Below, in pieces: positions 62,991-64,000 of a stretch of DNA of 64,000 bases. Within the stretch, counting starts at the first letter, position 1. Each line of letters begins with the position of its first letter. The position numbers and the translations under genes are program-made. The stretch covers positions 1-64,000 of the forward strand of contig WHUX01000039.1 of NCBI GenBank assembly GCA_015179025.1. The letters are read 5' to 3'. This DNA is from Terfezia claveryi. Lineage: Eukaryota > Ascomycota > Pezizomycetes > Pezizales > Pezizaceae. The notes under the pieces were generated by a model. It had not been told where the DNA came from and made no database searches. It saw only the letters and a program-made list of their open reading frames with translations.

Positions 62991-64000
62991 TGACAAACAG
63001 TTATATTGTCTATAATAGTAATAATAATATTTGGGTATCCTAAAAAGATTTCGAGATCAACAAGTACTACCAGAGGTTACAGAAACGCTGTTAGCTTAGA
63101 TACTGTTCTCTATAAATGGTGTCTGGCATTTTGAAAGACAAGTTCCGATGAGTGGTGACCTGATTAAAGAAAGTAGCAATTATCTTCAAGGCACTATACT
63201 CCAACGATAAAGCATTGAAGTTTTCAGATGGTTGGTTAGTAGGGTGGAAAGTCCGACATCGTGACATGCAGTTGGATCAACTTGAAATCTACCGTTCATT
63301 GCTTGTGTTTACGTGATGCTAAGTAAAAACCTCTATAAATGCATAACTCCTCTGAAACTCCCGGTCCCGACGTTATGCTAATATAGAGATTTGCCTGAAA
63401 ATAGCGAATGGGATATTCCTATTCGCGAATGTGACAGCTCCCGGAAAGGACATTCTGCCCAGGAATGGGTATTCCTGCATGAGATGTCCTTCCAGGAATT
63501 GTCCCAATACAAGAATAGTGGTCAGTTAAAGTAGACTCACCGGTGGACATGCGTATACAGGCCAGTTAAAGTAGGTTGCAGACACTGGCCAGTTAAGGTA
63601 GGCTTGCCATGATTTGGGCTTATGATCAGCTAACTACCTAAGTACATAGGAGTAGGTATTTGTTATCTACAAATGTATGCACATACGCTAAACAGTGACT
63701 GGAACATGTACAGATCGGTATACTTTAATTTTGCTCATGAGTGAATGCTCTGACGATCTGTGGTAGTGCAGCGGTGATTCGACTATGATATGAGAATACG
63801 TATATGAAACATAGACTTACATATATATATCCTGGCTACGTTCTAATCCAATCTGCAGGAAACTCGGTATAAGAATCACTGAATGCTTAAAGAAATTTAA
63901 ATACATGTAAAAAGCAAAAAGGAGCAAGGCTATGTGAAATTCTCTTTAAGCCTAAACACGCAGCATGCTTATGGCTAAGCTCATATGCTCTTCTCAATCT
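62991..64000. other. window end: dispersed repeats, no gene
   Basis: 63400-63605 holds ATTCGCGAATG words and three to four GGCCAGTTAAAGTAGG units about 27-30 bp apart. Nothing else assignable. Confidence 0.5.

Overview
The window reads as nuclear DNA of a filamentous ascomycete. The truffle/morel lineage (Pezizomycetes) is my inference. Grounds: eukaryotic genes with short GT-AG introns (52-65 bp), a CDK-type kinase, a FunK1-type fungal kinase, an F-box-like protein, and a very high load of LTR retrotransposons with chromodomain integrases. Premature stops in the elements are mostly explained by C:G to T:A transitions, as in genomes with cytosine-methylation or RIP-type silencing. Single-copy genes are few and sit as islands between repeats.

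Bases 1-26954 are a stack of nested elements. Read outside in: a degenerate Ty1/copia element on the minus strand (G, 5' LTR 26726-26954); a minus-strand Ty3/gypsy element (F, 20516-23987); a plus-strand gypsy element of the same family (A, 1-2766 plus 19241-20515); a different gypsy family (B, 2767-19240, LTRs of 628 and 648 bp, 5-bp target duplication AAACT); a large non-coding palindromic foldback-like element inside the B integrase (C, about 10190-16974); and a TIR element inside C (H, 12151-14066) that carries a 24-bp minisatellite. The B-in-A junctions are proven by the target duplication and restored frame. F-in-G and A-in-F are inferred, because their left ends lie outside the window.

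From 26955 to 45600 is a gene-poor region. It holds a CDK9/10/11-like kinase gene (28167-29518, one intron), relics of a copia element with a 603-bp TA-flanked MITE inside it (31850-32452), a 16-bp minisatellite split by a 282-bp hAT-like element with an 8-bp duplication (38310-38591), several other minisatellites, and a frameshifted FunK1-type kinase gene (42809-45445).

From 45618 to 56929 lies a fairly young copia element (E). A minus-strand gypsy element (D, 46243-51988, target duplication ACCTC, same family as A and F) is inserted near the start of its gag. Removing D and one duplication restores the copia frame. All interruptions left in E are single stop codons that one transition each could have produced.

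From 56930 to the end are a 982-bp TA-flanked MITE with an internal minisatellite and a tRNA-like segment, an F-box-like gene (59832-60578), simple repeats, and a kinase-like gene fragment (62486-62960). No CRISPR array, rRNA gene or intact tRNA gene was seen.
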